Part shown: positions 12,501-24,885 of the stretch, in pieces | Numbering within the stretch: position 1 is the stretch's first letter | How the letters are laid out: each line of letters opens with the position of its first letter | Assembly: GCF_000189635.1 (NCBI RefSeq) | Contig: NW_002476172.1 | Location: 1 to 64,000 of the forward strand | Source of the DNA: Tetrahymena thermophila SB210 | Taxonomy: Eukaryota > Ciliophora > Oligohymenophorea > Hymenostomatida > Tetrahymenidae | Direction: 5' to 3' | Length of the DNA: 64,000 bases | Program-made: the position numbers and the translations under genes | The notes under the pieces: generated by a model | Told to the model about the DNA's origin: nothing | What the model saw: only the letters and a program-made list of their open reading frames with translations | Database searches by the model: none

Positions 12501-12699
12501 CTTTAGTTTAGTGATTTTGATCATATGATCTTGTATTACTATTTTAAAAATTCTAATTTTATTCATCCCTCTTTTCTCTTAAAGGTATTTCCTCGAAATT
12601 TTCTAAAAACTTAGGAATACTCTAAGGTGGTCTGTGAATAAGTCTTGAATTAACAATCAAGCTAGTTGTCGATTAGTTAGGCAGAATATTTTCAGCCAT
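9477..12699 (-). CDS. Gln-rich coiled-coil protein, function unknown
   Basis: Three exons (12699-12062, 11963-11625, 11511 downward) are joined in phase by introns of 98 and 113 nt. The protein starts MAENILPNQSTTSLIVNSR. It has a disordered Gln/Asn/Ser-rich N-terminus, a central Lys/Glu/Gln-rich heptad region (for example KKIKQDLANFFNESINNVFE, later QLHKKLMEQKKQYEDNIKEK) that should form coiled coil, and a long disordered C-terminal half. About 1000 residues result if the frame runs to the TGA at 9477-9479. The last 300 bases are much more AT-rich and overlap a tandem repeat, so the true end may lie near 9780; a GTAAAT donor there would also allow another exon. No enzymatic motif was seen. 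A structural or scaffold role is inference only. Confidence 0.8.
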
Positions 12700-13748
12700 A
12701 GCAATTAATTTTCTATGTAATTATTTGCAACAAATTAATTAAATTTTCTTATCTATTTTCAACGAACTAATTCAATTACAAATTTAATATCCTAGTTTCT
12801 TATTAAGATTACTATCAATTCTTTTTAGATATTTATGTAGTTTTTAGATTTCTAAAAATTTAATCTATTGCATATTTAATTTATTTTTTTTAAATTTTAA
12901 AAATTTTTTATTTTTTTTGGATTATAAAATCATTTATTTGTTTAGATATTATTTTAAATATTAATTTAAATAGAATTAATATTAAAAAAAGTATATTTGA
13001 TAATAAAAAAACAAAATTTTAATGTATTAATAATTCATTTATTTTAAATTTTAAGTTAAAAGAGAAATGCAACACTAAAGCAAAAAAAGAAAAATCATTT
13101 TAAAGTAATAATTTTAAATTAAATTATTTAGATTTAAAATTAAAAATTTTTTATTTAAATTATTAATCTAATTAATTAAGTAATATCTCTTTGTTAACAT
13201 TTAAATTTATTATATTCTATAATATTATTTATTAAATTCGTATGAAATTTCAATAAATTAATATACCCCAAAACATGCATATAAAACACCTGTTATAAGT
13301 TGTTTAAAGTAATATTATTATGGCTATGAATTTATTTTAATGTATAAAAATTAACTTGACCTGCTAACTGAAATAAGAGACTTTATGGTAATTGTAATGA
13401 ATTTATTTTAATGTATAAAAATTAACTTGACATTTCATAAAAATAAATAAAATTTTACAAAAATAGTTGTATAAAATTTTTAAACGGAAACTATATTTAT
13501 AAAAATTAAATATGAAGGAATTAACACTAAATTAAATATAGAGATTTAAATATTTTTAATCTAATTAATTATAAAATTTAAAAAAGAATAGTGTTTTTTT
13601 ATTATCATATTCTAATGGTTTTAATTTGGATGGTAACTATTGTTAGTTATTGAGTTAATTGCTTAAGTAGATTTTGATAGTTATGTTATTATTTAGGAAG
13701 CTATTTTTTTAATAAGAATTTATTTAGATAATTTATTACATTGTTGCT
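12700..13748. other. Intergenic region with a 35-bp direct repeat
   Basis: AT-rich spacer lies between the start of the coiled-coil gene and the end of the next minus-strand gene. A 35-bp element beginning atgaatttattttaatgtat occurs perfectly at 13326-13360 and 13397-13431, 71 bp apart. No coding frame stands out. Confidence 0.6.
13326..13431 (+). repeat. Perfect 35-bp direct repeat, two copies
   Basis: Copies at 13326-13360 and 13397-13431 are identical and are separated by 36 bp of unrelated sequence. They lie downstream of the gene at 13749-16853. No function is evident. Confidence 0.8.
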
Positions 13749-16700
13749 TCATAATATTACAGTCAATATTTTATTTAAAATTTAAAATACATCTTTATTA
13801 TCATTAGCGTAATCGCTGTTATAATTTTAGTAAGAGTCGATGTTTTATTCTAACTTTTCGTTGCTTTTATTAAATGAGTTGGCTAATATGTTCATTATTA
13901 AGATATCAAAAATATTTTTGTCAATTGTTGAATTAGAATCATCAGCTTAGGAGAAATCTGACATGCTGGCGATTCTGGTTTCTTCATTTGTAACTCTGTT
14001 TAAAGTCTTTTCAAAGTATTCCTCTGCTTCTTGATAGGAATCTAATTCCATTTTATTCAATCCTTTCATAAACCAGATGTATTTAAAGTCAATAAGTAAT
14101 TTTCCTTTGGCTTAAAATTTTTCTAAGTAATCCAATCTAAAATAAAAAAATGATTTAAATAAAAATAAAAATTATTAAGAAATTAATTAATACCTTTTAA
14201 TACTAGTCTCAAAGTAGCCTAGTTTATAAGTTATCAAACTTTAAGCAAAAACTAATATTTAATAGTAATTATTTCTTGGGAAATGGTAGGTGTTTTTATG
14301 ATGAGCTTAGTAAATTCTATTTGAGTTGACAAAAAGAATTTTGGCTTAACTTAGATCTTTTTCTTGAATGTATGAAAGACTTAATAAAGCATAAATTAAA
14401 GATTAGTATAACAAAATCACATCAGGGTTTTTACAAGTTTTCAAAGCCAATTAGAGTTACTTTAAAGATTATTTGGTATTTAAATTACGGAAACAAAGAA
14501 AAGTATGATAAATTCTATAAATGATTTCAAGTTCATGTAATTGTTCGTCTTCACACTGCTATTCGAATAGAGAAAGGCAATGGTCAACATATTAATATTT
14601 TTATTTATCTTTGAAGTTTTCATAGATATAATTGTTTAGTTTATTGACTACTATTTATAATTATTCATTATTCAAATAAGTAGTTCCATTTTCAAACAAT
14701 TTAAAATAGAATTAGATGTTTGTTTATAGGTCTTGTTCTGTTAAATAAAAGGTATTTAGAGTGTCAACTTAGTCTTCAGAAATATCAACAAGAGTATCTT
14801 TCATTAAATCTTCGTAATTTTATCTTAAGTGATTCAAGAAATCTAACATATTTGTTTGGTCATTAACCTACTTTAAGAACTTAATTAAGTTATTAGATTA
14901 AACGAATTTATTTGTATTGCTATATCCACAAAAGATGTCACTCACTTTTTGAATTTGGTTTTACCATATAAAATTAAATTTATCTTGTGGATCTATGAAG
15001 TTGTTAAGTTGCACAAAGTATTTATGTAAATAAGCTCCAGATGCTGATTAACTGCTGCTTAGAGAAAGACTAATTTAGTCTAAATCAATTTCCCTCAAGC
15101 AAACTTAGTTGCTGTGAGAAAGAAGCACGAATTAAACCAAATTCAAAGCCATCTTCATAATTTAAATCTCTGTGAGCAAATTTAAAGTAATAAGATCCTT
15201 CAATCTAAAGTTACCCATTTCGTAAAATATGGTTAAATCTTTTTCATTGACACTTAACAGATTTGAAATAAAAACTTTAAGATTCTTGCAACACTTAAAG
15301 CTCTTACTTGAGTCAACCTCATTATGCAAATTGTTGATTTACTTAAATTTCTTTTATATGATTACACTATTTGTTTGCAAGCTATAATATTAATTAACTT
15401 CATATCCATCTCTTTGATATGAACCTAGCAGAACATATTCTTTATTATTGAACTAAAATTCATCTGAGCTTCTTTGCATTAAAAATCTTCTGTTATCTTG
15501 AAAATATGATAAAATAGCATTAGGACTTCCCTCTAAATAGCTTGGATCGTCTACTCTGCTGCTTACCCTCTTTTTATAACAATCGTAATTTAGAAATAAT
15601 TAAAATGGAATATTTGAAGAAAATAAATTTTGTTTGTATAATTTTTGTTAGAAAAGCAAATCAAAAAGTATCTATTTATTTATTGAAATGATATGCTAAG
15701 AAATCTTATAAAATCTTGAAGTAAAAAGAAGATTGTTGAGTTTTAAATTAAAAAAAGTATTTTTTATTTAATGAAAGAATGGTTGGTTTTTGATGAATAA
15801 GAAATTCATGTACCTAATCTAATCTTATAAAATAGAACAAACAAAGAAAAAAATAAAAGAAATTTAAAAAATTGAAACAAAATTTAGGAAATAAATTCCC
15901 AAAAATATATATTAGGCGTTTTTAATAAATCTTGAGTAGTAAAATTTTGTTTAATTAAACGATTGGGTATTTTTGATACAGTAGGATATAATGCAGCAGA
16001 TAAGCAAATTAAGAGTTTTAATTCATCTATTAAAATTATAGATATATAAACCGAACCATTTGCGAATTTTAACTTGCTGAATGAGGTTCTTTTAAAAGCG
16101 ATATTTTTAAAACACTCTCAAGCAAGTAAATGGATATTTTATGTTGAAATTTTTGCTATTAAATTTATTTGTAATATAAACTATAATTTATATTTTGTAC
16201 ATTTAGTGCTTATGAGTTATTCTAATTTATTTGATGATGATTTTAATGTATTGGAGTGTCATCATTTTTGAGTTTGCTCAAATCAATATAAAGCATCTCC
16301 AATCTATTTTCTGACTACATTTGCTAAATTATAGCAGAAATTTTTATAAAATAAATAAATTATAAATGAGAAACTGAAATCCTTTTAGATCTTCAAAAAT
16401 ATTTTATACCTTGCAATCTAATAAGACCTCAGCTTATTCAGTTGGAAGAGTTTCTAACTTAAAATCTGATATTCCTTGCTCTGTTGTTTCTTGAATGTTT
16501 ACTCTATTTGCGTTTTCGATTCTGTTTGGAGTTGGAGACTAGCTTTCAAGAGTTGGGGTTGGATTCAATGTGCTTAATCTTCCATCCTATTTAAATATCA
16601 ACAATATTTTTATATCATTCTATGAAATGGCTTTAAAATTATTATTCGCTTTGTACTTCAAAAAAATATTTTCAATACCAATCAAATTTATTTGTTTAAA

Positions 16701-16853
16701 AAACCCAAAAATTACTTCATCTTGCATATTTTAATTGCTATAATGAGAATTCGCAGCTATGAGCTTTCTTCTTTTGGCATCATCTAACGTAAAACTTTAT
16801 TCTTTTTATTGATTTATATCATTTCTTTCACTACAGCAAAGCGCATTCCCCAT
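13749..16853 (-). CDS. Putative N-terminally acylated helical protein (MGNALCC start)
   Basis: Three exons (16853-16410, 15569-14194, 14136-13749) give 735 residues with matching phases. The first intron is unusually long (840 nt) and the second is 57 nt. The protein begins MGNALCCSERND: Gly2 followed by two adjacent cysteines is the classic layout for N-myristoylation plus palmitoylation, so peripheral membrane attachment is likely. The body is rich in paired helices (for example LFEQQCEDEQLHELEIIYRI and LIYALLSLSYIQEKDLSQAK) and looks TPR-like, but I cannot assign the repeats with confidence. Pro-rich LNPTPTLESQSPTPNR near residue 110 is a disordered linker. No catalytic motif was recognised. 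The TGA stop is at 13749-13751. Confidence 0.85.
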
Positions 16854-17376
16854 TTTCGTTAGTTTTAGTTTACCTTATAATATATATAAATATTTTTTTT
16901 TTTAATTAGATGAATCTACTTTTTTAATTTTGAATGCGCAATTTACAAACAATTATTTATTTATTATACAAAATTTATTGATTTAAATCTAATTTATATT
17001 TTATTAAGATTTGCTTTCACTTTATTTATTCCTTTTTGTCTTAATAAATAAATTCTTTTCTAATTTAAGTAATTCTTTACGACTCAAAATTTTCTAACTA
17101 TTACCATAGAATTATTTTTAGCATGAATAAACATATGATGCAATTAATTATATCATTGAATGAATGTTCTTATTTACTAAATGATTAATAATTTTTAACT
17201 ATAGAAGAATAAGTGCTTTATGCAATAGGTTTACTTGTAATATTTCTAAAACAATTTAATATTCTAAAAAGTTTTAAGGGAAAAAAACAAAATTTTTAAA
17301 TGAGAAGGAAGTAATAAAAATTTTTAAAAAAAAACTAAATATCTTTTTAATAATTAAGGAAATAAATAATTTATAT
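16854..17376. other. Intergenic region upstream of the acylated protein
   Basis: AT-rich spacer lies between the ATG at 16853 and the 3' end of the next minus-strand gene. It includes the presumed promoter of the MGNALCC gene; no recognisable element or frame was seen. The last ~25 bases begin the duplicated segment. Confidence 0.6.
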
Positions 17377-18909
17377 TCATTAATTATATAAATCAAACAA
17401 TAAATGACTTGGGTTTATTGGTATAAATTATTTAATATTTTTATAAAATGCCATAATTTGAAAGTTATTCACGGTTATTTAAATAAGCTGTTCATTTAAT
17501 ATATCATTTTTGATTTTGTTAATTTTGAATACATTATGGTTGTATTGCTGAGTTGTTATTAATAAATGTTCAGCTTCATTCATTTTTTCGATAGGGCAAA
17601 CCAAATCTACCTAAAAAGAATTTTCTAAAACTAGTATTTGTCTTAGATATCCTAATAAATTAATGTTTAGCTCGTTTTTAAAGAATTAATTAGATATTTA
17701 TATTTTTTATTCTGCTTAATTTTATGTTTTATTTAATGTTAAATAAATTTACTAATCTTAACTATAAATAGATAACATAGTGCTATTTTATGAATATTTA
17801 TAAGCAAAAGCCATTAATTTTTGTAAAGTCTTCACATTTTATCCAAATTAATTTGAATTCAATTCTTCAATATTGTCTATATTAACATTGACATCTAACT
17901 CATAATTTTAAGTAAATCTGTCTTATAAGGCTTCATATTGTTCATCATTTATGATAAATCTCTCTGAATTTAAATACAATTTTGTAGATACTCTTTCATG
18001 TTTAACCAATTTATAGTATAAGTTAATTCCAAGTAAGTAAAATTATGGTATACTCAAAGCAAAATACACATAAAATACCTTGTCTAATTGAATAATTAAG
18101 GGAAAGCAAGAGAGCTTAACAATAAAGAAAACAACTATATTAATTTACTAAACAGCAAGTCTCAAAATCTACTCCCAGCTTGGTAATTTAAATTTTTTAC
18201 AGTTTTTTGGAAATGTTTAAAAGTTATTTGTATTTATCTAAAATATGTAAGAAAATATACTTATTTGTATATCTTCCTACCTTTCTTCGATGCGTCTTTA
18301 ATATCTAAATAACCAAAAATCTAAAACTCCTACTAAAGAATTAATTATCACCAGACTAATGCAAATATATTTTTAATAAAGTATTGTTTGAACAAACAGG
18401 TAGTAAAAGCAAAAATTTGAGAACATTGAGAATATCCTTGTGAATGTTTGATCAGGTACTGAAAGTTATGAATCCATAACTTAATTAATAATTTGAATCC
18501 ACATAATAGTAAAATTTATAAAAATCATAATTATGTAATAGCAATGAGTAATATTTCTGTTTAAATCAGAAAGCAAATATATATTAACCACCAAGGTAGG
18601 TATTGTTAAAAATAACAGCTATTTAAGCAGCTTATTGGATGTATTTTTGATGAACTTATAATTAAAATACCATTCACATTAAAAAATAAATCCTATAAGT
18701 TAAATTATAAAATATTCACATTTCACTTTAGATTTTTATGATGGTAAAGATAGTATTTTAGATATTATCCAAGTCCATATAATAGCAAATAGAGCTTTTG
18801 TCTCTCCTTCTTAGCTGAGTAATTAAAATTCATAAATGCTCATTGATGAAATAATAACACTTGATAATATTCCTTAAAATATCATGAAATCTTTTTAGCT
18901 ATAACACAT
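17377..18909 (-). CDS. Multi-pass membrane protein, tandem copy 1
   Basis: A single exon of 510 residues, from ATG at 18909 (MCYSQKDFMIFQGILSSVII) to TGA at 17377. The first two thirds hold about eight hydrophobic segments, for example ALFAIIWTWIISKIL, YFIIQLIGFIFQCEWYF, LLFLTIPTLVVNIYLL, HCYYIIMIFINFTIMW and VFYVYFALSIPQFYLLGI. The last third, from about residue 330, is soluble and Gln/Asn/Lys-rich. The start is set by the paralogue, which shows the same N-terminus. I do not recognise the family. A channel, transporter or scramblase-like protein is possible, but no signature motif was seen. It lies 631 bp downstream of its tandem paralogue on the same strand. Confidence 0.88.
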
Positions 18910-19539
18910 TTTTCTTTTTGAAACTATTAACTTTTGATAAAAATATTAATTTTTTTCTTTAAATAATTTGTTATGATTTTAAGAATTTTTTGTTTTTAGA
19001 GTTATTTATTGTCTATTTAATATGATAGAATTTAAACTTTAGATATCAGAATTTATTAAGATATAGAAAAGAAAAGTAAAATCAATTATATAGCTTATTA
19101 AAATAGAAAGAAGGCATTTCTATTATCTACCAACTATTTATCTAACTAACTTATTTGCTTGCTATTTATTTATATGAATAAAACTGTTTAAAAAATTAAA
19201 ACATAAATAAAAAAATATTTTCTAATTTTTATTTTTTTCAATATCATAAAAAATATATTTATTGCCAATAATATTACTCAAAATAATTAAAGCATATAAA
19301 TTCTGATTATTTTAATTTAATCTTACTTTATAATCAGTATTTATATATCTTTCTATGTAACATTTTAAATAATTTGCAATTAAAAATTTCAAATAATCTA
19401 TATACTAAAATTTCAAAATGACTTAATTAAAAGTTTAAGGAGTAGCTTCAATGGACTATATAAAATTAGAGTGAATTAATAAAACAAACTTTTAAAAAGA
19501 AATATCTTTGTTTTTTTTAAGAAAATAAATAATTTATAT
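18910..19539. other. Spacer between the duplicated membrane-protein genes
   Basis: AT-rich spacer. Its left part aligns with the upstream flank of copy 2 (21085-21540), so it belongs to the duplicated unit and probably holds the copy 1 promoter. It is followed by about 100 bp not shared with the other flank. Confidence 0.6.
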
Positions 19540-21084
19540 TCATTCGTTATATAAATCAAACAATAAATGACTTGGGTTTATTGGTATAAATTATTTAATA
19601 TTTTTATAAAATGCCATAATTTGAAAGTTATTCGCGGTTATTTAAATAAGCTGTTCATTTAATATATCATTTTTGATTTTGTTAACTGTGAATACATTAT
19701 GATTGTATTGCTGAGTTGTTATTAGTAAATGTTCAGCTTCATTCATTTTTTGGATAGGGCAAACCAAATCTACCTAATAAGAATTGTCTAAAACAAGTAT
19801 TTGTCTTAGATATCCTAATAAATTAATGTTTAGATTGTTTTTAAAGAATTAATTAGAAACCTGTATTTTTTATTCTCCTTCAATTAGTGTTTTATTCAAT
19901 GTTAAATAAATTTATAATTACTAATCTTAACTTTGAATAGATAGCATAGCGCTATTTAATGAATATTTGTAAGCAAAAGCCATGAATTTTTGTAAAGTCT
20001 TCACATTTTCTCCAAACTAATATGAATTCAATTCTTCAATATTGTTTATGTTAATCATGACATCTAACTCATAATTATAAGTAAATCTGTCTTTTAAAGC
20101 TTCGTATAATTAGTTATTTATGATAAATTTGTCTTAGTTCAAACACAATTTTGCGGATACTCTTTCATGTTTAACCAATTTATAGTATAAGTTAATTCCA
20201 AGTAAATAAAATTATGGGATGCTCAAAGCAAAATACACATAAAATGCTTTGTCTAGTTGAATGATTAAAGGAAAGCAAGTAAGCTTAACAATAAAGAAAA
20301 CAATTATATTAATTTACTAAACAGCAAGTCTCAAAATCTACTCCCAACTTGGTAAATTTAAGTTTCTACAGTTTTTAGGAAATGTTTAAAAGTTATTTAT
20401 ATTTATCTAGAATATGTAAGAAAATATATTTATTTGTATATCTTCCTACCACTCTTCGATGCGTCTTTAATATCTAAAAAACCAAAAATCTAAAACTCCT
20501 ACTAAAGCATTTATTATCATGAGACTTATGCAAATATATTATTAATAAAATATTGTTTGAACAAACAGGTAGTAAAAGCAAAAATTGGAGAACATTGAGA
20601 ATATCCTTGTGAATGTTTGATCAGGTACTGAAAGTTATGAATCCATAACTTAATAAATAATTTGAAGCCACAAAATAGTAAAAGTCATAAAAATCATAAT
20701 TATGTAATAGCAATGCGTAATATTTCTGTTTAAATCAGAAAGCAAATATATATTAACCACCAAGGTAGGTATTGTTATAAATAGCAGCTATTTAAGCAGC
20801 CTATTGATTGTATTTTTAGTGTCCTGATAGTTGAAATACCACTCACATTAAAAAATAAATCCTAGAAGTTAAATCATCAATTCTTCACACTTTATTCTAC
20901 ATTTTTATGATGGTAAAGATAGTATTTTAGATATAATCCAAGTCCATATAATAGCATACAGAGCTTTTGTCTCTCCTTCTTAGCTGAGTAATATAAATTC
21001 ATAAATATTCATTGATGAAATAATAACACTTGCTATTATTCCTGTAAACACCAAGAAATCTTATTAGCTTATGCTTAAACACAT
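19540..21084 (-). CDS. Multi-pass membrane protein, tandem copy 2
   Basis: A single exon of 514 residues, from ATG at 21084 (MCLSISQQDFLVFTGIIASV) to TGA at 19540. It aligns with the 17377-18909 protein over its full length; the differences include two extra residues near the N-terminus and two in the soluble tail. The eight hydrophobic segments and the run SQLSVPDQTFTRIFSMFSNF are nearly unchanged. Substitutions concentrate in the tail and in the loop after the second helix. Both copies are intact, and many base changes are silent, so both appear to be under protein-level constraint. Family and function are not recognised. Confidence 0.88.
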
Positions 21085-21739
21085 TTTTCTTTTTGAAACT
21101 ATTAAACTTTTTATGAAAATATTAATTTTTTTCTAATAACTAATTGATTTTGACTTTAAGAATTTTTAGTTTATACAGTAATAAATTGTCTATTTAATAT
21201 GATAGAATTGAAACTTTCTATATCAGAATTTATTAAGATATATAAAAGAAAAGTAAAATCAATTATATATCGCTTATTAAAATAGAAAGAAGATCTTTCT
21301 ATATCTACCAACTATTTCTCTAACGTATTTACTTGCTATTTATCTTTTATCTAAATTAAAACTGTTTTACAAATTAAAAGTCTTAGAAATTTCATCATTA
21401 AATATTTATTTTCAAAAAATAAAATGATTAAATAAAAATTCATTTTTTCAATTAAATGGTTAAATATTTATTTTCTAATATTAAATCATTAAATAGTTAT
21501 TTATTGTCAAATATAATACTCAAAACAACTTAAGCATATAAATTCTAATTAATTTAATTTAATCATACTTTATAATTTGCATTTATTATTCTTTCAAAAA
21601 AACATTTTAAATATTTTACAATTAAACAATAATTTTATCAAAATTTTATTTACTATTTAACTAATATTCTACGATTTACAAAAAAGAAAAAATATAATAA
21701 ATATAATTAATTTATATTTCGAGTCAAAGTATTTAGGAG
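21085..21739. other. Intergenic region upstream of membrane-protein copy 2
   Basis: AT-rich spacer; the first ~450 bp align with the upstream flank of copy 1. The remainder separates this gene from the 3' end of the LRR gene, whose last exon is not well defined. No separate gene was seen. Confidence 0.55.
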
Positions 21740-24501
21740 CGCACAAGTCTTTTTGCTTTTTTGAAAGTCTAAATCTTACAAAATTGATTGTACCAAACAC
21801 ACTATTACCTAAAATAATAATCCTAAGCTTCGCTTATTTATAATTTTATATAATTAAGATGCTCTAGTTATTTTATTTATTTTTTAATCTCATTAATTTG
21901 CTAGCATGAACTGCTCTAACTATTTTTTATTATTTTGAAATTGATATAAAAAATATATAAATAAATAAATAAATAAATAAATATACTTCCTAGAAATAGA
22001 AATTTGCTTCAACAATCTACATTTGCAAACTGAGCTCATAAACTAATAAAACTCATTGTTACTATTTTTTATTTAAAATGAAATCTGTATTATCAGTTTA
22101 ATTAATACTAATATATACACTAAACTTTGGTTAATAGGATTAGATGCATTTAATAGCAAAATCATTAACTTTTAGCAATTGCTTATGGAGTTTCCAATTT
22201 GTATTAATGATTCACTGGTGATGTTATTGTTTCTATTATATATTACAAAATATTAAAATATTTATTTAGATATAATATTTTATTTGCAATTACTATAAAT
22301 TCAAGTTTAGTAACTGTAAATTTATAAGTTTTGAGATTCCTTTTGCTAGTTCTTCTATTCCAATCGAATTAATCCTGTTATAGCTTTTATTAATTTTATT
22401 GAGAAAATGAAATATTATTTTGAAGAGGAATATACTATTTTCCACAGTTGTAGTTACTGAAATTTAATGTTAAATTAGTTAAATTATCAATTTCTTTCAA
22501 TCCCAGCGAAAAGTTAGCTAATCCTTAACCATCTATTTAACTAGCTCTAATAAAATAAAATTAAAATTAAACATTTAAAAATAAAAAAATTACTTAAAAT
22601 CCATTTCAAGCTGAGATAATTGTTAGCATTTAGCTAGTTCTTGGCCTAAACTCAATAAACCTTATTAGTTTATTTTGCTTGCACTTTTTAACAATTAAGT
22701 TAATTTTAAATTATAATTGCTGTTAAAATAAATAAATAGATACAATAGATCCAAATTTAGTGTCTTCAGAGTTTAGAAGATTTATTTTTTTTCTTTGAGT
22801 GAAGCCTATTCTTAATTTTTATTTTCGCTTGTTTAAAGCTGGCTTTATATAAAGTATTAAAGTTATACGAATAAATTTTATATTATTTATTTTTACTAAA
22901 AATCAGTTGTAATATTTTAAATGCTGCAACTATTCGCTAGAACCTTTCCTAATTCACTTAAACTATAGTCATCTAATTTATTTCCTCTAAAAAAATTAAA
23001 ATTTTTATCCTTTAAAATGTAAAATTAATTACGAGATAATTAAAATCAAGGTCTTTAAAGTTGACGATAACGCTATTCCTTGTGCAAGTTGTTTCAAAGA
23101 GTTCTGATCGAATTTATTTCGGCTTTAATTTAAACATTTAAAAAATAAATTTAAATAGAATTGAAACATCATCAATAAATAAGTAAATCAACCTTAATTG
23201 TAAATGCAAAAAGTTAAGCTTTTAACACTCTTTAAGATAAATAGAAAATTAACTTAAGTCATTAACACCAATATTATTATCCCTTTTGATTAAAAAATAA
23301 TTAATTTATTTATTTTTTAAATATTTGATTTTTTACTGAAGATAAAGAGTTAGCATTTCTAATTAGCTTGACTTGCTTATCCCTTCTATAATAGATGAAA
23401 GGCCATCCGATCCTATATCATTTTCTCTTTGATTGATTATATGTAAGTAAAGGTATTATGGAAATAAAGAAAAAATTTACTATAAACCTAATGTTATTTT
23501 ACAAAGATTTTAGCATTTTGATATTTTTTAACCTAAAACAGTAGCTCCTTCTTTTTTTATGTTCGTTTTCCTTATTTTATGAATGTAAATATTATTAAAT
23601 AATATTAATATAAGAATATCAATAAAAACGTACATCAATTCTAAATAAATTTCTCTGATAAATTAACATTTAGAAATTGCATCTGCGAGCTATTCACATC
23701 CTTTATATTTAAAGAAAGTGCACAATCTAATAAAATTAATTAATTTTAATATTCTCTCAAGAAAAAGAACATATTTACGTTAAGTCAATGTTAAGAGTAG
23801 AAAGATTAAAGCATTTGCTTATTTAATTTCCTAAATCAAGGCAGTCTTACTATCCCATGCTAATACAACTTTAAAAAAGATTTTATTTAATACTTATAAA
23901 TTTAAAATCTATTTAATTAATTACTCTTTAATTTGAAGATTTCTAATAAGATTAGATGTTTCTTCAGTGATCTAATATAAAATTAGTCTTTGTTTTTAAT
24001 ATTTACTTTATTTAATATTTTTACTTAGTCTAATTAAAATATTTTTCTCAGGTTTTCAACTTTATATTAAAATTAGGAATTAACTTGAGATTATTTACAC
24101 ATAAAATGTAAAAAATTTACATTATTTTTTTTCATAGTAATACAAAGCAAAATTTTCAACTTAAGACACCTTGTAAGCTACTTGAGAGTCTACTAAATCA
24201 GATGAATTCAATTCTATTTTATTATTTAAGTTTATTTTTTAAAAATTTTTAAGTATTTTTATAAAATCTTAATTAATTAACTCATTTGATCTGATTCAAA
24301 AAGACATATTTTTAAATAAATTGGAGCATCTGAATTATCTATTATTAAAGTTACAGAATGAGAGTCGTTGTCGTAATAATAAACTTTTGTTTATTCCTTA
24401 AATTATTTTAATGCATTTTAAAGTAAGTTTAATAAAATTTATTTATTAATCATGCATTCAAAATTTATTTATGAAAGTATTTCAATAGCTTTATCATCCA
24501 T
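21740..24501 (-). CDS. Leucine-rich-repeat protein, one repeat per exon
   Basis: A minus-strand gene split into about fifteen short exons. It opens with ATG at 24501 (MDDKAIEILSQINFECMINK); the first intron is 24281-24214. From about 23860 to 21980, short exons each encode one ribonuclease-inhibitor-type leucine-rich repeat. Clear ones lie near 23780-23862, 23637-23733, 23473-23565, 23337-23430, 23192-23283, 23056-23118, 22906-22996, 22749-22832, 22597-22690, 22451-22545, 22299-22390, 22125-22215 and 21975-22050. Typical sequences are ISKCFNLSTLNIDL, GLSSIIEGISKSSQLEMLTL and GIEELAKGISKLINLQLLNL. Introns are 50-70 nt and in the same phase. Such proteins are a large family in Tetrahymena, presumed to bind partners through the concave face. 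The exon between 24213 and 23860 and the C-terminus are not settled. Confidence 0.78.
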
Positions 24502-24885
24502 TTTTTTTTAGACCTATTTTTGTGTAAATTATTTTTGTTCTATTAAGCTAAAATGTGTAAATGATTAAATTATTACTTTACTATTGAAATATAATTAGAT
24601 AAGAAAATAGATTAAATAATTTCTAATTATTTAAATTTTTAAATATCATATATAATAATAACAACTAACATTCTAATAAATATTTTTTGCTAGAATCAAC
24701 AAAAAAGTTAAGAAAAAAATTATGTTTTAAAATTTTCTAATTTAAAATAATGATCAGATTTTATATAAATTAATTAATTAATTAGTAATACTTTCTTTAT
24801 AATATTAAAAATTTAAGTTTTTTGAGTAAACACTTTCAAAACAAGATCTAAATAGTATAAACCTAAGCAGTGTCCTAACTAAGCG
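24502..24885. promoter_or_regulatory. Divergent intergenic region between LRR and RING-H2 genes
   Basis: This 384-bp AT-rich gap separates two head-to-head starts and must hold both upstream regions. It contains several T runs but no element I can name. Confidence 0.45.

Larger units (their letters stand above)
17350..21630. repeat. Tandem segmental duplication, unit about 2.16 kb
   Basis: The segments from about 17350 to 19400 and from about 19520 to 21630 align along their whole length: both coding regions, and upstream flanks that share tcaattatat, tagaaagaag and aaagcatataaattct blocks. The offset between equivalent positions is 2163 bp at the stop codons. Coding parts are conserved far better than flanks, which have many small indels. 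Confidence 0.9.

Noticed and set aside
16074..16271. Plus-strand frame inside the long first intron of the MGNALCC gene
   Set aside because: It lies antisense within an intron with AT-spacer composition and no leader or family resemblance; chance is the simpler explanation.
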